Below, in pieces: positions 8,135-17,876 of a stretch of DNA of 31,068 nt (positions within the stretch are counted from its first letter, which is position 1; each line of letters starts with the position of its first letter). Location of the stretch: NCBI RefSeq assembly GCF_000373985.1, contig NZ_KB893096.1, forward strand, positions 1-31,068, in the 5' to 3' direction. The translations under genes and the position numbers were made by a program. The stretch is from Desulfobacter curvatus DSM 3379. GTDB lineage: Bacteria; Desulfobacterota; Desulfobacteria; Desulfobacterales; Desulfobacteraceae. The notes under the pieces were generated by a model. That model searched no databases and had not been told where the DNA came from. It worked only from the letters and a program-made list of their open reading frames with translations.

Positions 8135-9354
8135 TTCGGGAAAAGAAAATTATTCTTGTTACTTATGGTAATTTTCCTTATGGCGGGGCAAGCGCAAATT
8201 TGTTGCGGTATTTTAGCATTGGTTTAATGAAGTTGGGTAATAATATTGAAGTAATAATGCCGACCGGAAATTGTTACGGCAGGGATATTGATCATAATAA
8301 GCACAAACAGGGTGTTGTCGATGGTGTCAAGTACAAGCATTTAGGATTTGTCAATCATCCCCGGAAAGCCATTGGAAAAATTATAGAGAATTTTTGGGGT
8401 ATAACACTACCTTTTTTATATTTGTTATCTGAACGAATCAAGAAGGAAGTGGATATTGTAGTATGCTATAATGCTACGTGGTTTAGGTTTTTGATGCTGT
8501 TGATCATTAAAAAGATTATGAGAAAAAAACTTGTAGTGATCCTGCCGGAGTTTTATGAAAAACCGGTTGCAAAATTTTTCTCCATTGCTTCATTGAAATG
8601 GTTCAGTTTCTATTTCAGTATGAAATATTTGATCAGGTATGCTGATGGTTTTATTGTGTTATCTTATTATTTGAAAAATTTTGTCGAAAATAAGTTGGGG
8701 GAAAAAAAACCGGTTATCGTCATGCCTAACTTGATAGATCCTGAGAGATTTAAAAAAAGTAATATAAAGCCATTTTTAAGGGATAAGATAACGATTGGCT
8801 ATATCGGTACCCCAACCAGAAAAGATGGAGTGGTCGATTTGATCAAAAGTTTTAGTTTGTTGAACAAGAAATACCCTGATACCCATTTGTTAATAATTGG
8901 CGATGTGACCAACGGTACAATATTGCCCCAGTTAAGGAAACTTGCAAATGAGCTTGCCGTTTCTGATTGCATTACCTTTACTGGACTTATCTCGCATGAA
9001 AACGTGCCGGAACTGCTCTATTCTTCTCAGATATTGGCACTGACCCGACCAAGGGGAGTCTTTGCGGAAGCTGGTTTCCCGACCAAACTGGGAGAGTATT
9101 TTGCATGTCAAAAACCTGTTGTCATAACGGATGTGGGCGATATACCAAGATATTTTACTAATGAGGTGCACCTCATATTGGTAGAAGCGGAAAATGTTGA
9201 CAGTATTACAAATGGGTTTGAAAAATTGCTTTTAGAGCCAAATTTAAGGGAGGAAATATCAAAAAATTCATATGCATGGATGAATAATCATTTGAATTTT
9301 AATCACGCGGTAAAGAAAATTGATCATTTTATGAATCGTGTATTAGAATTGTAA
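8131..9354 (+). CDS. GT4-family glycosyltransferase
   Basis: This GT-B fold retaining glycosyltransferase of 407 residues presumably adds one sugar to the lipid-linked repeat unit on the cytoplasmic face. The N-terminal nucleotide-binding half starts KKIILVTYGNFPYGGAS. The C-terminal half has IGYIGTPTRKDGVVDLIKSF, LLIIGDV and the donor-binding motif EAGFPTKLGEYFACQKPVV, with the spaced glutamates of GT4. I chose ATG 8131 over the in-frame GTG 8122 because it overlaps the previous stop as ATGA and AAGGA at 8114-8118 suits it better. It is AT-rich relative to fnlABC. Donor and linkage cannot be read from sequence. Confidence 0.85.
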   Translation: MIREKKIILVTYGNFPYGGASANLLRYFSIGLMKLGNNIEVIMPTGNCYGRDIDHNKHKQGVVDGVKYKHLGFVNHPRKAIGKIIENFWGITLPFLYLLSERIKKEVDIVVCYNATWFRFLMLLIIKKIMRKKLVVILPEFYEKPVAKFFSIASLKWFSFYFSMKYLIRYADGFIVLSYYLKNFVENKLGEKKPVIVMPNLIDPERFKKSNIKPFLRDKITIGYIGTPTRKDGVVDLIKSFSLLNKKYPDTHLLIIGDVTNGTILPQLRKLANELAVSDCITFTGLISHENVPELLYSSQILALTRPRGVFAEAGFPTKLGEYFACQKPVVITDVGDIPRYFTNEVHLILVEAENVDSITNGFEKLLLEPNLREEISKNSYAWMNNHLNFNHAVKKIDHFMNRVLEL

Positions 9355-9377
9355 TTATAGAATTATACTGCAATGTC

Positions 9378-10943
9378 ATGACACCATCCCAAAGATTAAT
9401 TCTTAATACTATTGCCACATATACACGCTCCATTCTTGCTTTAGGCTTTGCTTTATTTAGCAGTCGGTGGGTATTGAATGCATTGGGAAAAACAGATTTT
9501 GGTCTGTTCAGTGTAGTCGGTTCCATAATTATTTTTATTACCTTTTTGAACGGAGTTATGGCTGGCAGTGTATCCCGCTATTTTGCCTATTCGATTGGAC
9601 AGGGAGATTCGGCAGAGGTCAAGCGATGGTTCAATGCCGCGTTGAGTATCCATCTCTGCTTTGCCATAGTCCTAATCCTGTTCGGTTGGCCTATTGGGGA
9701 ATATACCATCAAGCACATGCTGACGGTCCCTGACGGCAGAATACAGGCTTGTACTGTGGTTTTTCGGGTATCTTTGATCTCAGCCTTTGTCAATATGTTA
9801 TCCGTCCCATTCATCGCTATGTTTAGGGCCAACCAGCGTATCTCGGAAATGGCTGTTTGGGGGATGCTTCAAACCGGTTTGACCTTTGCTTTAGCCTATC
9901 TTCTGACACATCTTTCCGGGGATCTACTGCTTGTATATGCCGTTGGGATGGTTGTGATCATTGTGTTCATTCAGCTTGTTCAGGTTTTGCGAGCTTTTAA
10001 GATTTTCAATGAGTGCCGTATTGAACTAAGCCAATGGTTTGATAAATCCCGTTTTAAAAAAATTGCCTCTTTTGCCATCTGGAACTTGATTGGCGGGCTT
10101 GGAGCTACATTACGTGACCAGGGTTCCGCTATTTTGCTTAATTTGTATTTTGGCCCCAATGTGAATGCCGCATATGGCATCGGAAAACAAGTTTCTGCCC
10201 AGACGAATCAACTCGCCACCGCCATGATGGGGGCCTTTTCTCCCGAGATTACAAGTAGCGAGGGTCGGGGTGATCGGGAACGTATGATCTCGTTATCGTT
10301 GCGGGCCAGTAAATTTGGAACGCTGCTTGTATTTTTCTTTGCCATTCCTTTAATGATTGAAATGGACTATGTGCTCAAGTTATGGCTTCGGATTCCTCCA
10401 TCTTACACGGCTATTTTCTGTCGCCTTATCATTGCATCTTTCATAATTGATCGGCTAAGCAGCGGCTATATGCTGGCAGTCAACGCCCATGGTAGAATCG
10501 CAGCATATCAGGCGACGTTAGGCACGACTTTATTACTGACTCTTCCTTTGGCATGGCTTTTTCTAAAGATGGGTCATTCCCCTGCAAGTGTGTGTGTGGC
10601 CTTTGTGATCACCATGACTATATGCAGTCTGGGGAGGGTCTTTTGGGGAAAATATCTCTTGGGCATTCCGATTCGTCGGTGGATCAGAGGGGTATTATGG
10701 CCAAGTGTCATTGTCAGTACACTATCCGCTCTGGCTGGGTGTGCCCCGTATCTCTTTATGCATAGTTCTTTTATAAGACTTTTGAGTGTAGTCGGCATGA
10801 CAATTTTCATCGCTATCGTTGCCTGCTGGTTTATTGCCTTGGATCAGAACGAGCGGATGTTTGTTGTCCGGAACTTCAAACGATTACAAGGCAAATTTTA
10901 CCCTTCAGTTGCAAGGCTAAGAGCATTTAACGATTTAAAGTGA
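9378..10943 (+). CDS. wzx: Wzx-type polysaccharide flippase
   Basis: This 521-residue, strongly hydrophobic protein has about 12-14 predicted membrane helices and belongs to the MOP/polysaccharide transporter superfamily. It would flip undecaprenyl-pyrophosphate-linked repeat units across the inner membrane. The N-terminus (ARG-containing first helix, then FSSRWVLNALGKTDFGLFSVVGS) and the GGLGATLRDQGSAILLNLYFGPN region in mid-protein follow the family pattern of paired gating helices with conserved glycines. It starts 23 bases after the GT4 gene, with a weak ribosome-binding site, and precedes the ferredoxin-like gene by 7 bases. It is the only Wzx candidate in the window. Confidence 0.85.
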   Translation: MTPSQRLILNTIATYTRSILALGFALFSSRWVLNALGKTDFGLFSVVGSIIIFITFLNGVMAGSVSRYFAYSIGQGDSAEVKRWFNAALSIHLCFAIVLILFGWPIGEYTIKHMLTVPDGRIQACTVVFRVSLISAFVNMLSVPFIAMFRANQRISEMAVWGMLQTGLTFALAYLLTHLSGDLLLVYAVGMVVIIVFIQLVQVLRAFKIFNECRIELSQWFDKSRFKKIASFAIWNLIGGLGATLRDQGSAILLNLYFGPNVNAAYGIGKQVSAQTNQLATAMMGAFSPEITSSEGRGDRERMISLSLRASKFGTLLVFFFAIPLMIEMDYVLKLWLRIPPSYTAIFCRLIIASFIIDRLSSGYMLAVNAHGRIAAYQATLGTTLLLTLPLAWLFLKMGHSPASVCVAFVITMTICSLGRVFWGKYLLGIPIRRWIRGVLWPSVIVSTLSALAGCAPYLFMHSSFIRLLSVVGMTIFIAIVACWFIALDQNERMFVVRNFKRLQGKFYPSVARLRAFNDLK

Positions 10944-10950
10944 TTTAGCC

Positions 10951-12159
10951 ATGACATCGACGCCGATTCAATTTACCATACCAAGCGAAAGCGTGGAAGC
11001 CTGTACGGGTTGCGGGGCCTGTGCGGCTATCTGTCCGGAGAATAGCCTGAGCATGGAACCCAATGCTGAGGGATTTTTTTATCCCATAATGGATGAATCC
11101 TTATGTAACCAGTGCGGTCTTTGTGCGCAGATCTGCCCGGTGGGTATCAAAAAAAAAACACCCGAAGGTGCAAATATCGGTCCTTTGGTTGTTTATGCTG
11201 CTTGGAACCTGGATGAAACAATCCGTTGCCTAAGCTCATCAGGGGGGCTCTTCACCGCACTTGCGGAACATATCCTTGCTCAGGGCGGTAGTGTTGTTGG
11301 TGCTGCCTTTGATGATGAACTTGTCGTTCGACACATCATTATTGAAACCAAAGAAGAACTGGCAGGTCTGCGGGGCTCAAAGTATGTCCAAAGTGAATTA
11401 TCGCCGAATTTATTTTCAAAAATCAAAAATTGCCTACAACAGGGTAAATCGGTTCTATTTTCTGGAACCCCCTGTCAGGTTGCAGGAATACGACAATATC
11501 TACGAAAACCGTATAAAGGACTGCTTTGTTGCGATATTATCTGTCATGGCGTGCCATCGCCGCTTTTTCTGCAGCACTATATTCAGTATAACAATGATAA
11601 TGGCGATGAAATAAAAGGATTGTCATTCAGGGATAAATCCAAAGGCTGGAAAGCCTTTGGCATGCGGCAGGATTTGAAAAGTAGTAAAAGCATATATAAA
11701 GATTTGCACTCTGATCCATATTTACGAGGTTTTTTGCAGAATTGTTCACTTAGAGAATCTTGTTATGCGTGTCGGTTTGCAAATATCAAGCGCGAGGGGG
11801 ATATAACTCTCGCAGATTTTTGGTGTGTCGATAAAAAGTATCCTGAATATGACAAAGACGACAAAGGCACTTCCCTTATCTTGGTCAACACGGAAAAGGG
11901 GAAGGATTTGATAGAGGCTGTATGGTCTACTTTATTCATAGGCGCTGCGGATCTCGATACTGCAATCGTCGGCAATGCATGTCTTGTACGGCCATGTTTG
12001 CGGCCGGCAGAGAGGGACACATTTTATGAAGATCTAAAGAGCTTTCATTTTTCAAAAATGATTCTTAAATATCGACTCCATAGGCCATCAAGACTGAAAG
12101 TTTTTGCAAGAAGGGGCAAGAGGCTGATAAAGATGGGTCTTGGGAAAATATTTTTTTGA
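10951..12159 (+). CDS. Ferredoxin plus coenzyme F420 hydrogenase/dehydrogenase beta-subunit (FrhB)-like protein
   Basis: The 402-residue protein has two N-terminal [4Fe-4S] motifs: Cys18, 21, 24, 28 (CTGCGACAAIC) and Cys52, 55, 58, 62 (CNQCGLCAQIC). These are followed by FrhB/FdhB N- and C-domains (LRGSKYVQSEL, FSGTPCQVAGIRQYL, CDIICHGVPSP, CYACRFANIKREGDITLADFW). Family members in energy metabolism are flavin/F420 oxidoreductases. A branch is found in polysaccharide loci next to polysaccharide pyruvyl transferases, with no proven reaction that I can name. The pyruvyl transferase gene is immediately downstream here (12179). It probably reduces a sugar or lipid intermediate or supplies electrons, which is inference. 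Confidence 0.85.
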   Translation: MTSTPIQFTIPSESVEACTGCGACAAICPENSLSMEPNAEGFFYPIMDESLCNQCGLCAQICPVGIKKKTPEGANIGPLVVYAAWNLDETIRCLSSSGGLFTALAEHILAQGGSVVGAAFDDELVVRHIIIETKEELAGLRGSKYVQSELSPNLFSKIKNCLQQGKSVLFSGTPCQVAGIRQYLRKPYKGLLCCDIICHGVPSPLFLQHYIQYNNDNGDEIKGLSFRDKSKGWKAFGMRQDLKSSKSIYKDLHSDPYLRGFLQNCSLRESCYACRFANIKREGDITLADFWCVDKKYPEYDKDDKGTSLILVNTEKGKDLIEAVWSTLFIGAADLDTAIVGNACLVRPCLRPAERDTFYEDLKSFHFSKMILKYRLHRPSRLKVFARRGKRLIKMGLGKIFF

Positions 12160-12178
12160 GTTTAGTGGTGAGGAAAAC

Positions 12179-13279
12179 ATGAAAGTCGGGATAGCTACAT
12201 TTCAATGGAGTGATAATTACGGGGCGGTATTACAAGTATATGCCTTACAGTCTTATCTTGAAAAAAAAGGGCACCTTGTTCAGATAATTGATTTTAGACC
12301 CAAGCCTTCCGTGTCTGTTATGAAAAAAATTTTGGCCAAGACTCCACAAGGGTGTATTCGAAAATGGGAAGCATATTATAAAGAAGTTCTGTTTGAAAAT
12401 TTTCGGAACAAATGCCTGAAACGAACTTCTAAAACATTTAGTTTTGTACAGGAACTGAAGTCGCTCGCAGATAAATATGATTTGATGATTACCGGCAGTG
12501 ATCAAGTGTGGAATCCACGGTGGATTTCACAATATGAAGGTTTGAAAGAACTCTATTTTTTATCATTTGCTGGCAAGAATACAAAAAGAATTTCATATGC
12601 TGCCAGTTTCGGACATGCTGAAACGTCGACTATGGAAAAAAGATGGCAGAAAATAATCGGGGAAAACCTGGAAAAATTTGACGCTATCAGTGTACGTGAA
12701 GCATCCGGGGTCGGAATCGTCAGGGGGCTTTCCGGCCGCACCGATGCGGCCCATGTTGTTGATCCAACTTTGCTTTTGAGTCGAGATGATTATAATCGTT
12801 TAGTTGGTCAGGCAAATTACTCTGAGGCATATGCTTTCAGTTATATTTTACATGGGTTGGATCGAGATGTAGAGAATGTATTACAGGGATTGTCGGACAC
12901 TCTGGATTTAACAATTCTCAAGTGCAACATAAAAAAGACAGGTATTCACAAGTGCTATACTTTGCCATCGCCTGTCTGTTGGCTCAATCGGATTAAAAAT
13001 GCGGATTTTATGGTGACCAACTCGTTCCATGGCGTTGTGTTCTGCCTAATTTTTCATACACCTTTCATCGCATTATTGATTGAAGGAGAAATGGGGGCAA
13101 TGAATGCACGAATTGTTGATTTGCTGAAAGCTGTAGGGTTGGAACACTGGGTGTTTTTTACGAGAGATTCAGTCTCGCAGGGGCTTTTTCAAAAAGAGAG
13201 AAATTGGAGAAAAGTTGATCAAAAAATATCTTTGCTTCGTTCAAATTCAATCAGATTTTTGGAACATCAGGGAGTTTAA
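12179..13279 (+). CDS. Polysaccharide pyruvyl transferase family protein
   Basis: The 366-residue protein would form a pyruvate ketal on a sugar of the repeat unit from phosphoenolpyruvate. Family marks are WSDNYGAVLQVYALQ near the N-terminus, DLMITGSDQVWNPRW in the first half, a VDPTLLL segment and VTNSFHGVVFCLIFHTPF in the C-terminal half. ATG 12179 is preferred because GTGAGGA precedes it at proper distance. An upstream TTG at 12140 overlaps the previous gene and would add a non-conserved leader. Some relatives transfer other groups or are only fold-similar, so the reaction is probable and not certain. Confidence 0.85.
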   Translation: MKVGIATFQWSDNYGAVLQVYALQSYLEKKGHLVQIIDFRPKPSVSVMKKILAKTPQGCIRKWEAYYKEVLFENFRNKCLKRTSKTFSFVQELKSLADKYDLMITGSDQVWNPRWISQYEGLKELYFLSFAGKNTKRISYAASFGHAETSTMEKRWQKIIGENLEKFDAISVREASGVGIVRGLSGRTDAAHVVDPTLLLSRDDYNRLVGQANYSEAYAFSYILHGLDRDVENVLQGLSDTLDLTILKCNIKKTGIHKCYTLPSPVCWLNRIKNADFMVTNSFHGVVFCLIFHTPFIALLIEGEMGAMNARIVDLLKAVGLEHWVFFTRDSVSQGLFQKERNWRKVDQKISLLRSNSIRFLEHQGV

Positions 13280-13290
13280 TCATATAATCA

Positions 13291-14232
13291 ATGTTCATTT
13301 CTGTTGTCATACCTTTATTTAATAAAGAGGCGTTTATTTTACGTGCCATTCATTCTGTTCTGAATCAGACATACTCTAATTTTGAATTAATTATTGTTAA
13401 TGATGGTTCGACTGACGATAGTGCTAATTTGGTACAAACGATTGCGGATGCAAGAGTTCGGTTATTTCAGCAAAGCAATGGGGGAGTATCAAAAGCCCGA
13501 AATAAAGGGGTAGAATTGGCACAAGCCGATTGGGTGGCTTTTTTAGATGCAGATGATGAATATTTGCCCCATTTTTTAGAAACAATGGTTTCTTTTATTT
13601 TAGAAAATAGAGATCCAAACATTTGCATGGTTGGAGCAAATTACTACTTAGGAGATACCTCCCACGTCTCTCTTGATATTGAAATTGGAAATGGCATTTA
13701 TAGTTACTTTGATCTTTTTGGAAATCAGAGAAGCCCGAATCACAGTTCAACAACTGTTGTTTGCAAGGATAAATTTATTGAAACCGGCGGCTTTCCTGAA
13801 GGCGTGAAACAGTTTGAAGACTGGATAGCTTGGTTCAAGTTAGGATTTGCTGGCCACTTTGGATATATTTCTACTCCGTTAGGTATCTATCATCGGGTGG
13901 AATGCTCTGCATCTAGAAGTAAGCGAAACATGAAAGCCTTTTTTGATGATGCAGTTTTATTACCACAGCTTGTTTATCAATATACAAAAAATAATTCATT
14001 GGAAGCGGGGAAAAGAGAGAGTGCAATAAACTGTATTAGTGAATTTTCATTCAATATTGCAGTTATTTTAGCACATCATGGCGGTAAAATACTGGCTTTA
14101 AAAATGCTTCGATTCGTGAAATTAACTTCATTATTGAAAAATCGTGAATGGAAATGGAAGAAACTCATAGTTCATTTAATAATACCACAGTATTTGAAAA
14201 CTGTTTATTGGAGGGCCTACGGTAAAATATGA
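13291..14232 (+). CDS. GT2-family glycosyltransferase
   Basis: This 313-residue GT-A fold inverting glycosyltransferase begins FISVVIPLFNKEAFILRAI. It has NDGSTDD at 37-43 and the metal/donor motif DAD at 86-88 (FLDADDEY). The acceptor-side motif appears near residue 175 as KQFEDWIAWF (ED-W). There is no membrane segment, so the product acts at the cytoplasmic face on the lipid-linked oligosaccharide. Its stop overlaps the next start (ATGA at 14229-14232), which indicates translational coupling. It is AT-rich like its neighbours. Confidence 0.9.
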   Translation: MFISVVIPLFNKEAFILRAIHSVLNQTYSNFELIIVNDGSTDDSANLVQTIADARVRLFQQSNGGVSKARNKGVELAQADWVAFLDADDEYLPHFLETMVSFILENRDPNICMVGANYYLGDTSHVSLDIEIGNGIYSYFDLFGNQRSPNHSSTTVVCKDKFIETGGFPEGVKQFEDWIAWFKLGFAGHFGYISTPLGIYHRVECSASRSKRNMKAFFDDAVLLPQLVYQYTKNNSLEAGKRESAINCISEFSFNIAVILAHHGGKILALKMLRFVKLTSLLKNREWKWKKLIVHLIIPQYLKTVYWRAYGKI

Positions 14233-15485
14233 AAGTACTCTGGTTTTCAAATACGCCCGCAAACAGTGATGAGTATTTTAGCAGAGAGCTGAAAGGAACC
14301 GGTGGTTGGCTTAAAGCATTAGATCAATCCATGCAAAACAATGTTGAACTACATATCGCCTTTTATCATGATCAAGATATCCAGGAGTTTCAATATAAAA
14401 AGACACATTATCATCCGATATTTAAAGAAAAAAAAGGCTTGTTGTCTAAATACTTGGATATGCGATTCTCTAAAGTTGTATTTCGTGAAGATGTTGGAAA
14501 ATATTTAGATATTATCGATAGAGTCCGACCAGATTTGATCCATGTGCATGGTACGGAAAATCCGTTTGGATATATTCAAGAATATGTGGATTTTCCTGTT
14601 TGTATATCGATCCAAGGCAATATAACTGTTTGTTTTCATAGGTTCTTTAGCGGATTGGAAAGAAGATATTTAAAATATTCTTCTAAAATAATTAAAACAA
14701 TATCTGGAATACAAGAGTTTAAAATCGCATATAATAAGTTTTCAAAAATGCAAATCAGAGAACAGGAAATACTTCAAAAGTGTAAATATATTTTTGGTAG
14801 GACTGAATGGGATTATCAAATAACTCGTATATTAGCGCCTAAATCTGAATATTTTTATGTTGGTGAGGTTTTAAGAGAAGGTTTTTATAGCAAAAGTTGG
14901 GAGTATAATGCTGATAGACGTTTCGTTGTATTTACAACAAGTGGGAATACTTTTTATAAAGGCTTTGAATCTCTTTGCTTTGCTTTGGAATTATTAATCG
15001 ATTCAAATAATTTGGATTTGGAATGGCGGGTGGCAGGCGTTTCTGAAAACGATGGTATTGTTCAAGCTGTAAAGAAAAAGCTTGGTTCACACTATCCCAA
15101 AAAAGGATTACGTTTGCTTGGAAGGCTTAACGAAGATGAGTTAATTGATCAACTACTTGATGCTTCAATCTATGTCATGCCATCCCATATAGAAAATAGC
15201 CCTAATAATTTATGTGAAGCCATGATTTTAGGAATGCCCTGTATAGCAACCTATGTCGGTGGAACGGGCTCTTTGTTGGAGCATGGGAAAGAGGGATTGC
15301 TCATTCAAGACGGAGACCCTTGGGCATTGGCTGGTGCTGTTCTTGAACTATTACGTAACCCTGGGAACTCTGTCAAAATGGGTGCATTTGCAAAAAAGAA
15401 GGCTATAGCAAGACACAATAAAACAAAAATTATAAATGATTTGCAAAAAGTTTATTCTGAAATTTTGAGCAAGAAAAGAAAATGA
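14229..15485 (+). CDS. GT4-family glycosyltransferase
   Basis: This 418-residue GT-B protein has an N-terminal segment MKVLWFSNTPAN and an acceptor-domain HGTENPFGY. Its C-terminal donor domain contains SGNTFYKGFESL, EWRVAGV and SHIENSPNNLCEAMILGMP, with the usual GT4 glutamates, followed by GGTGSLLEHGKEGLLI. The gene overlaps the preceding GT2 and the following polymerase genes by 4 bases each, placing it in a tightly coupled assembly operon. Donor sugar unknown. Confidence 0.88.
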   Translation: MKVLWFSNTPANSDEYFSRELKGTGGWLKALDQSMQNNVELHIAFYHDQDIQEFQYKKTHYHPIFKEKKGLLSKYLDMRFSKVVFREDVGKYLDIIDRVRPDLIHVHGTENPFGYIQEYVDFPVCISIQGNITVCFHRFFSGLERRYLKYSSKIIKTISGIQEFKIAYNKFSKMQIREQEILQKCKYIFGRTEWDYQITRILAPKSEYFYVGEVLREGFYSKSWEYNADRRFVVFTTSGNTFYKGFESLCFALELLIDSNNLDLEWRVAGVSENDGIVQAVKKKLGSHYPKKGLRLLGRLNEDELIDQLLDASIYVMPSHIENSPNNLCEAMILGMPCIATYVGGTGSLLEHGKEGLLIQDGDPWALAGAVLELLRNPGNSVKMGAFAKKKAIARHNKTKIINDLQKVYSEILSKKRK

Positions 15486-16756
15486 AAAAATTTTTTTTCT
15501 ATACGTATTCGCCATTTCAAAAAATCATAATAGGTCTAAGTTTCCATATAGTGGGTAACGTGCTTAGAGGAATTTATGGTACTGATGTACCCCTAATATT
15601 TTTTGGTGGGATAGGATGGGGGTGGATTGCTTATGGTATATTGACTGTGAAAAAAATTTATAAACCTTTTTGGGGATTACATAGTTCTTTTTTTTATTAC
15701 TATTTTTTAGTTGTATTAATCATGATTTTAAGGGGGTATAATATAGATTATAGTTATCAATGGATAAGTACAGCTGGAATGATTAATTATCATTTTTTAT
15801 CTCCCTATTATATTTTACCATATTTTTTACCCCTTATTTTGTTTATTGGAATCAGGCAATTTGAATTTAATTCGTTGAGTAAAATAAATCTAATTTTCAA
15901 TATTTTTTTTATAATTATGTTTTTTACAACAATAAAAGGTACATATATTGATAGCCAATTTTTTGCATCAAAAGGCGGTGGCTATGATGATTTTAAGTCA
16001 ATGTATGCTTCAGTCTCTTATGTCGGTTCTTTGTTTGTCACTACTAGCTTTTTTCTGTTTTGCAAAAAATATATAAATTCAAAATTATGGTTTTTTAATA
16101 TAATTTGTTGTTTTCTTGCTCTTTTTAATGTAGCCCTTGCGGGAAGAAGGGGTGCTGTATGTATTCTTACTTTGTATATCATTGTTGCATTGTTGTTGAA
16201 TTTCAAAGAAGATAGATTGAAAGAAAGAGTTAAGAGTTTAGTACTTGTCTTCAGTGCATTAGCGTTTCTTGGGATTTATTATATGTCAATGGACTCAACT
16301 TTTTTATTTCTAAAAAAGCGCGGTTTAGAAAACACACGTGTCGATGTTCACAAGTCTTTAATAGCACAAATGGATATATTTGATTGGTGTTTTGGTCGAG
16401 GGTTAAATGGACGATATTATCATAATCTTCATTTGGAAAATAATTATTTAGGTGGATGGCGCTATGGCTGTGAGACTGGTTTCTTAAACCTTGTATTAAA
16501 GGGGGGACTTGTTTTAACAGCACTTCATATTTTCACTTTATTAGTTCCCGCTTTAAAAGGGGTACTAAATTCAAAAAATGCTTTTACAAAAGCTTTGGGC
16601 GCATATGTTATATTGAGTATCATAGAGTTATACCCCTTTGGATGGCCTAAGTTTGATTTGAAATATTTAATAGTATGGATAGGGGCTGCTTTATGCAGCT
16701 TTCCACATATTCGAAAAATGAATGATGTTGAAATAAAGAATCGTTTCTTTTCTTGA
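15482..16756 (+). CDS. wzy: Wzy-like O-antigen/exopolysaccharide polymerase (multi-pass membrane protein)
   Basis: The 424-residue, extremely hydrophobic and AT-rich product has about ten to twelve membrane helices. In its C-terminal half it has a large periplasmic-type loop (about residues 265-335: RGLENTRVDVHKSL, then FGRGLNGRYYH, then ENNYLGGWRYGCETG). Such loops with Arg, Glu and Gly-rich turns, after a helix beginning AGRRGAV, are typical of Wzy polymerases and WaaL-like ligases, which share little sequence identity. The gene setting (between glycosyltransferases, with Wzx and a Wzz-type protein in the same locus) favours polymerase. It overlaps the preceding gene by ATGA. Confidence 0.7.
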   Translation: MKKFFFYTYSPFQKIIIGLSFHIVGNVLRGIYGTDVPLIFFGGIGWGWIAYGILTVKKIYKPFWGLHSSFFYYYFLVVLIMILRGYNIDYSYQWISTAGMINYHFLSPYYILPYFLPLILFIGIRQFEFNSLSKINLIFNIFFIIMFFTTIKGTYIDSQFFASKGGGYDDFKSMYASVSYVGSLFVTTSFFLFCKKYINSKLWFFNIICCFLALFNVALAGRRGAVCILTLYIIVALLLNFKEDRLKERVKSLVLVFSALAFLGIYYMSMDSTFLFLKKRGLENTRVDVHKSLIAQMDIFDWCFGRGLNGRYYHNLHLENNYLGGWRYGCETGFLNLVLKGGLVLTALHIFTLLVPALKGVLNSKNAFTKALGAYVILSIIELYPFGWPKFDLKYLIVWIGAALCSFPHIRKMNDVEIKNRFFS

Positions 16757-16830
16757 CGCTATTTTGCATCATTGAGGTTCTTAATTTGATCGTATTATTT
16801 AATCAAAAAAATCTAAGGTATTCTTTTCAC

Positions 16831-17826
16831 ATGATCGGCAATAAAAAAATCAACATAGAGGTTCTGTTTGTCGCAGCTTTTCTAGAGTCGGATAAAACAT
16901 CTAACTATACAATGCCTTTTATAGACAGACAGTTTGAATCTTTAAAAAATGAAAATCTTAAAATTACACCTTTTAGTTTGAAAATACACAAAACCAAACT
17001 CAATTATTTTCGTTCAATAAAATTGATTACTAATATTGTTAGAAAACATAAGATTTCAATAATTCATGCCCATTATCTATATGTGGCCATTCCTTGTATT
17101 TTTTGTAAGGACGCTCGTGTAGTACTCAGTCTAATGGGGACAGATGTTCTTGGCGATGTTGGCAAAGGCTTTAAAATTAAATTGAAAAATGTCTTTAGCA
17201 AAGTATTAGCATACTTAATTTTGCCAAAATGCGATGCCATTATTGTTAAATCAAAAGAAATGGAACAAGTGGTGTCCCATAAGAATATCCATGTCATTCC
17301 AAATGGGGTTGATTTCACTAAATTTAGGCCAATAAGTAAAATAGAGGCCAGGAAGAGGCTGAATTTAAATACAGAATCTAAGATTATATTATTTGCTGGA
17401 GATCCAGAACGTCCAAGAAAAAATTATAAATTGGCACTGCAGGTACACAACTTACTGAGTAAAAAATACAATGATACTCTACTGCTCCCCTTAAAAGATA
17501 TTCCTCACAATGACGTACCTATTTATTTGAACTCAGCCTCATGTTTACTTGTGACCTCCTTCAATGAGGGTTCTCCTAATATTGTCAAAGAAGCCTTAGC
17601 GTGTGACACACCAGTAGTTTCAGTAGATGTCGGAGATATCTCAGAAAGGGTTCAAGGATTAGAACTAAGTGCTGTTTGTGGATTTGATGCTGTTCAACTA
17701 TCCAAAAAAGTTGCTAATATTTTTGAATCTGAAAAAAGACCGGTTTATAGAGATAAAATTCAATATTTGGATCAAAAATATGTAGCAAAGAAAATAATTG
17801 ATCTCTATGATGAGTTGTTACGGTAA
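16831..17826 (+). CDS. GT4-family glycosyltransferase
   Basis: This GT-B fold transferase has about 331 residues from ATG 16831. The first strand INIEVLFVAAFLESDK and IIHAHYLYVAIPC belong to the N-domain. IPNGVDFTKFRP marks the interdomain linker, and FNEGSPNIVKEALACDTPVVS is the donor-site motif. TTG 16753 overlaps the wzy stop and would add 26 hydrophobic residues, but no ribosome-binding site precedes it. The ATG at 16831 puts the first Rossmann strand where the family expects it, with TAAGG about 13 bases upstream. The start is therefore uncertain. This is the last gene of the AT-rich cassette. Confidence 0.85.
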   Translation: MIGNKKINIEVLFVAAFLESDKTSNYTMPFIDRQFESLKNENLKITPFSLKIHKTKLNYFRSIKLITNIVRKHKISIIHAHYLYVAIPCIFCKDARVVLSLMGTDVLGDVGKGFKIKLKNVFSKVLAYLILPKCDAIIVKSKEMEQVVSHKNIHVIPNGVDFTKFRPISKIEARKRLNLNTESKIILFAGDPERPRKNYKLALQVHNLLSKKYNDTLLLPLKDIPHNDVPIYLNSASCLLVTSFNEGSPNIVKEALACDTPVVSVDVGDISERVQGLELSAVCGFDAVQLSKKVANIFESEKRPVYRDKIQYLDQKYVAKKIIDLYDELLR

Positions 17827-17876
17827 ATAGCCCACAGTAATCTTTTTAACAATGAACCCGAATCAACTCGCCTAAA

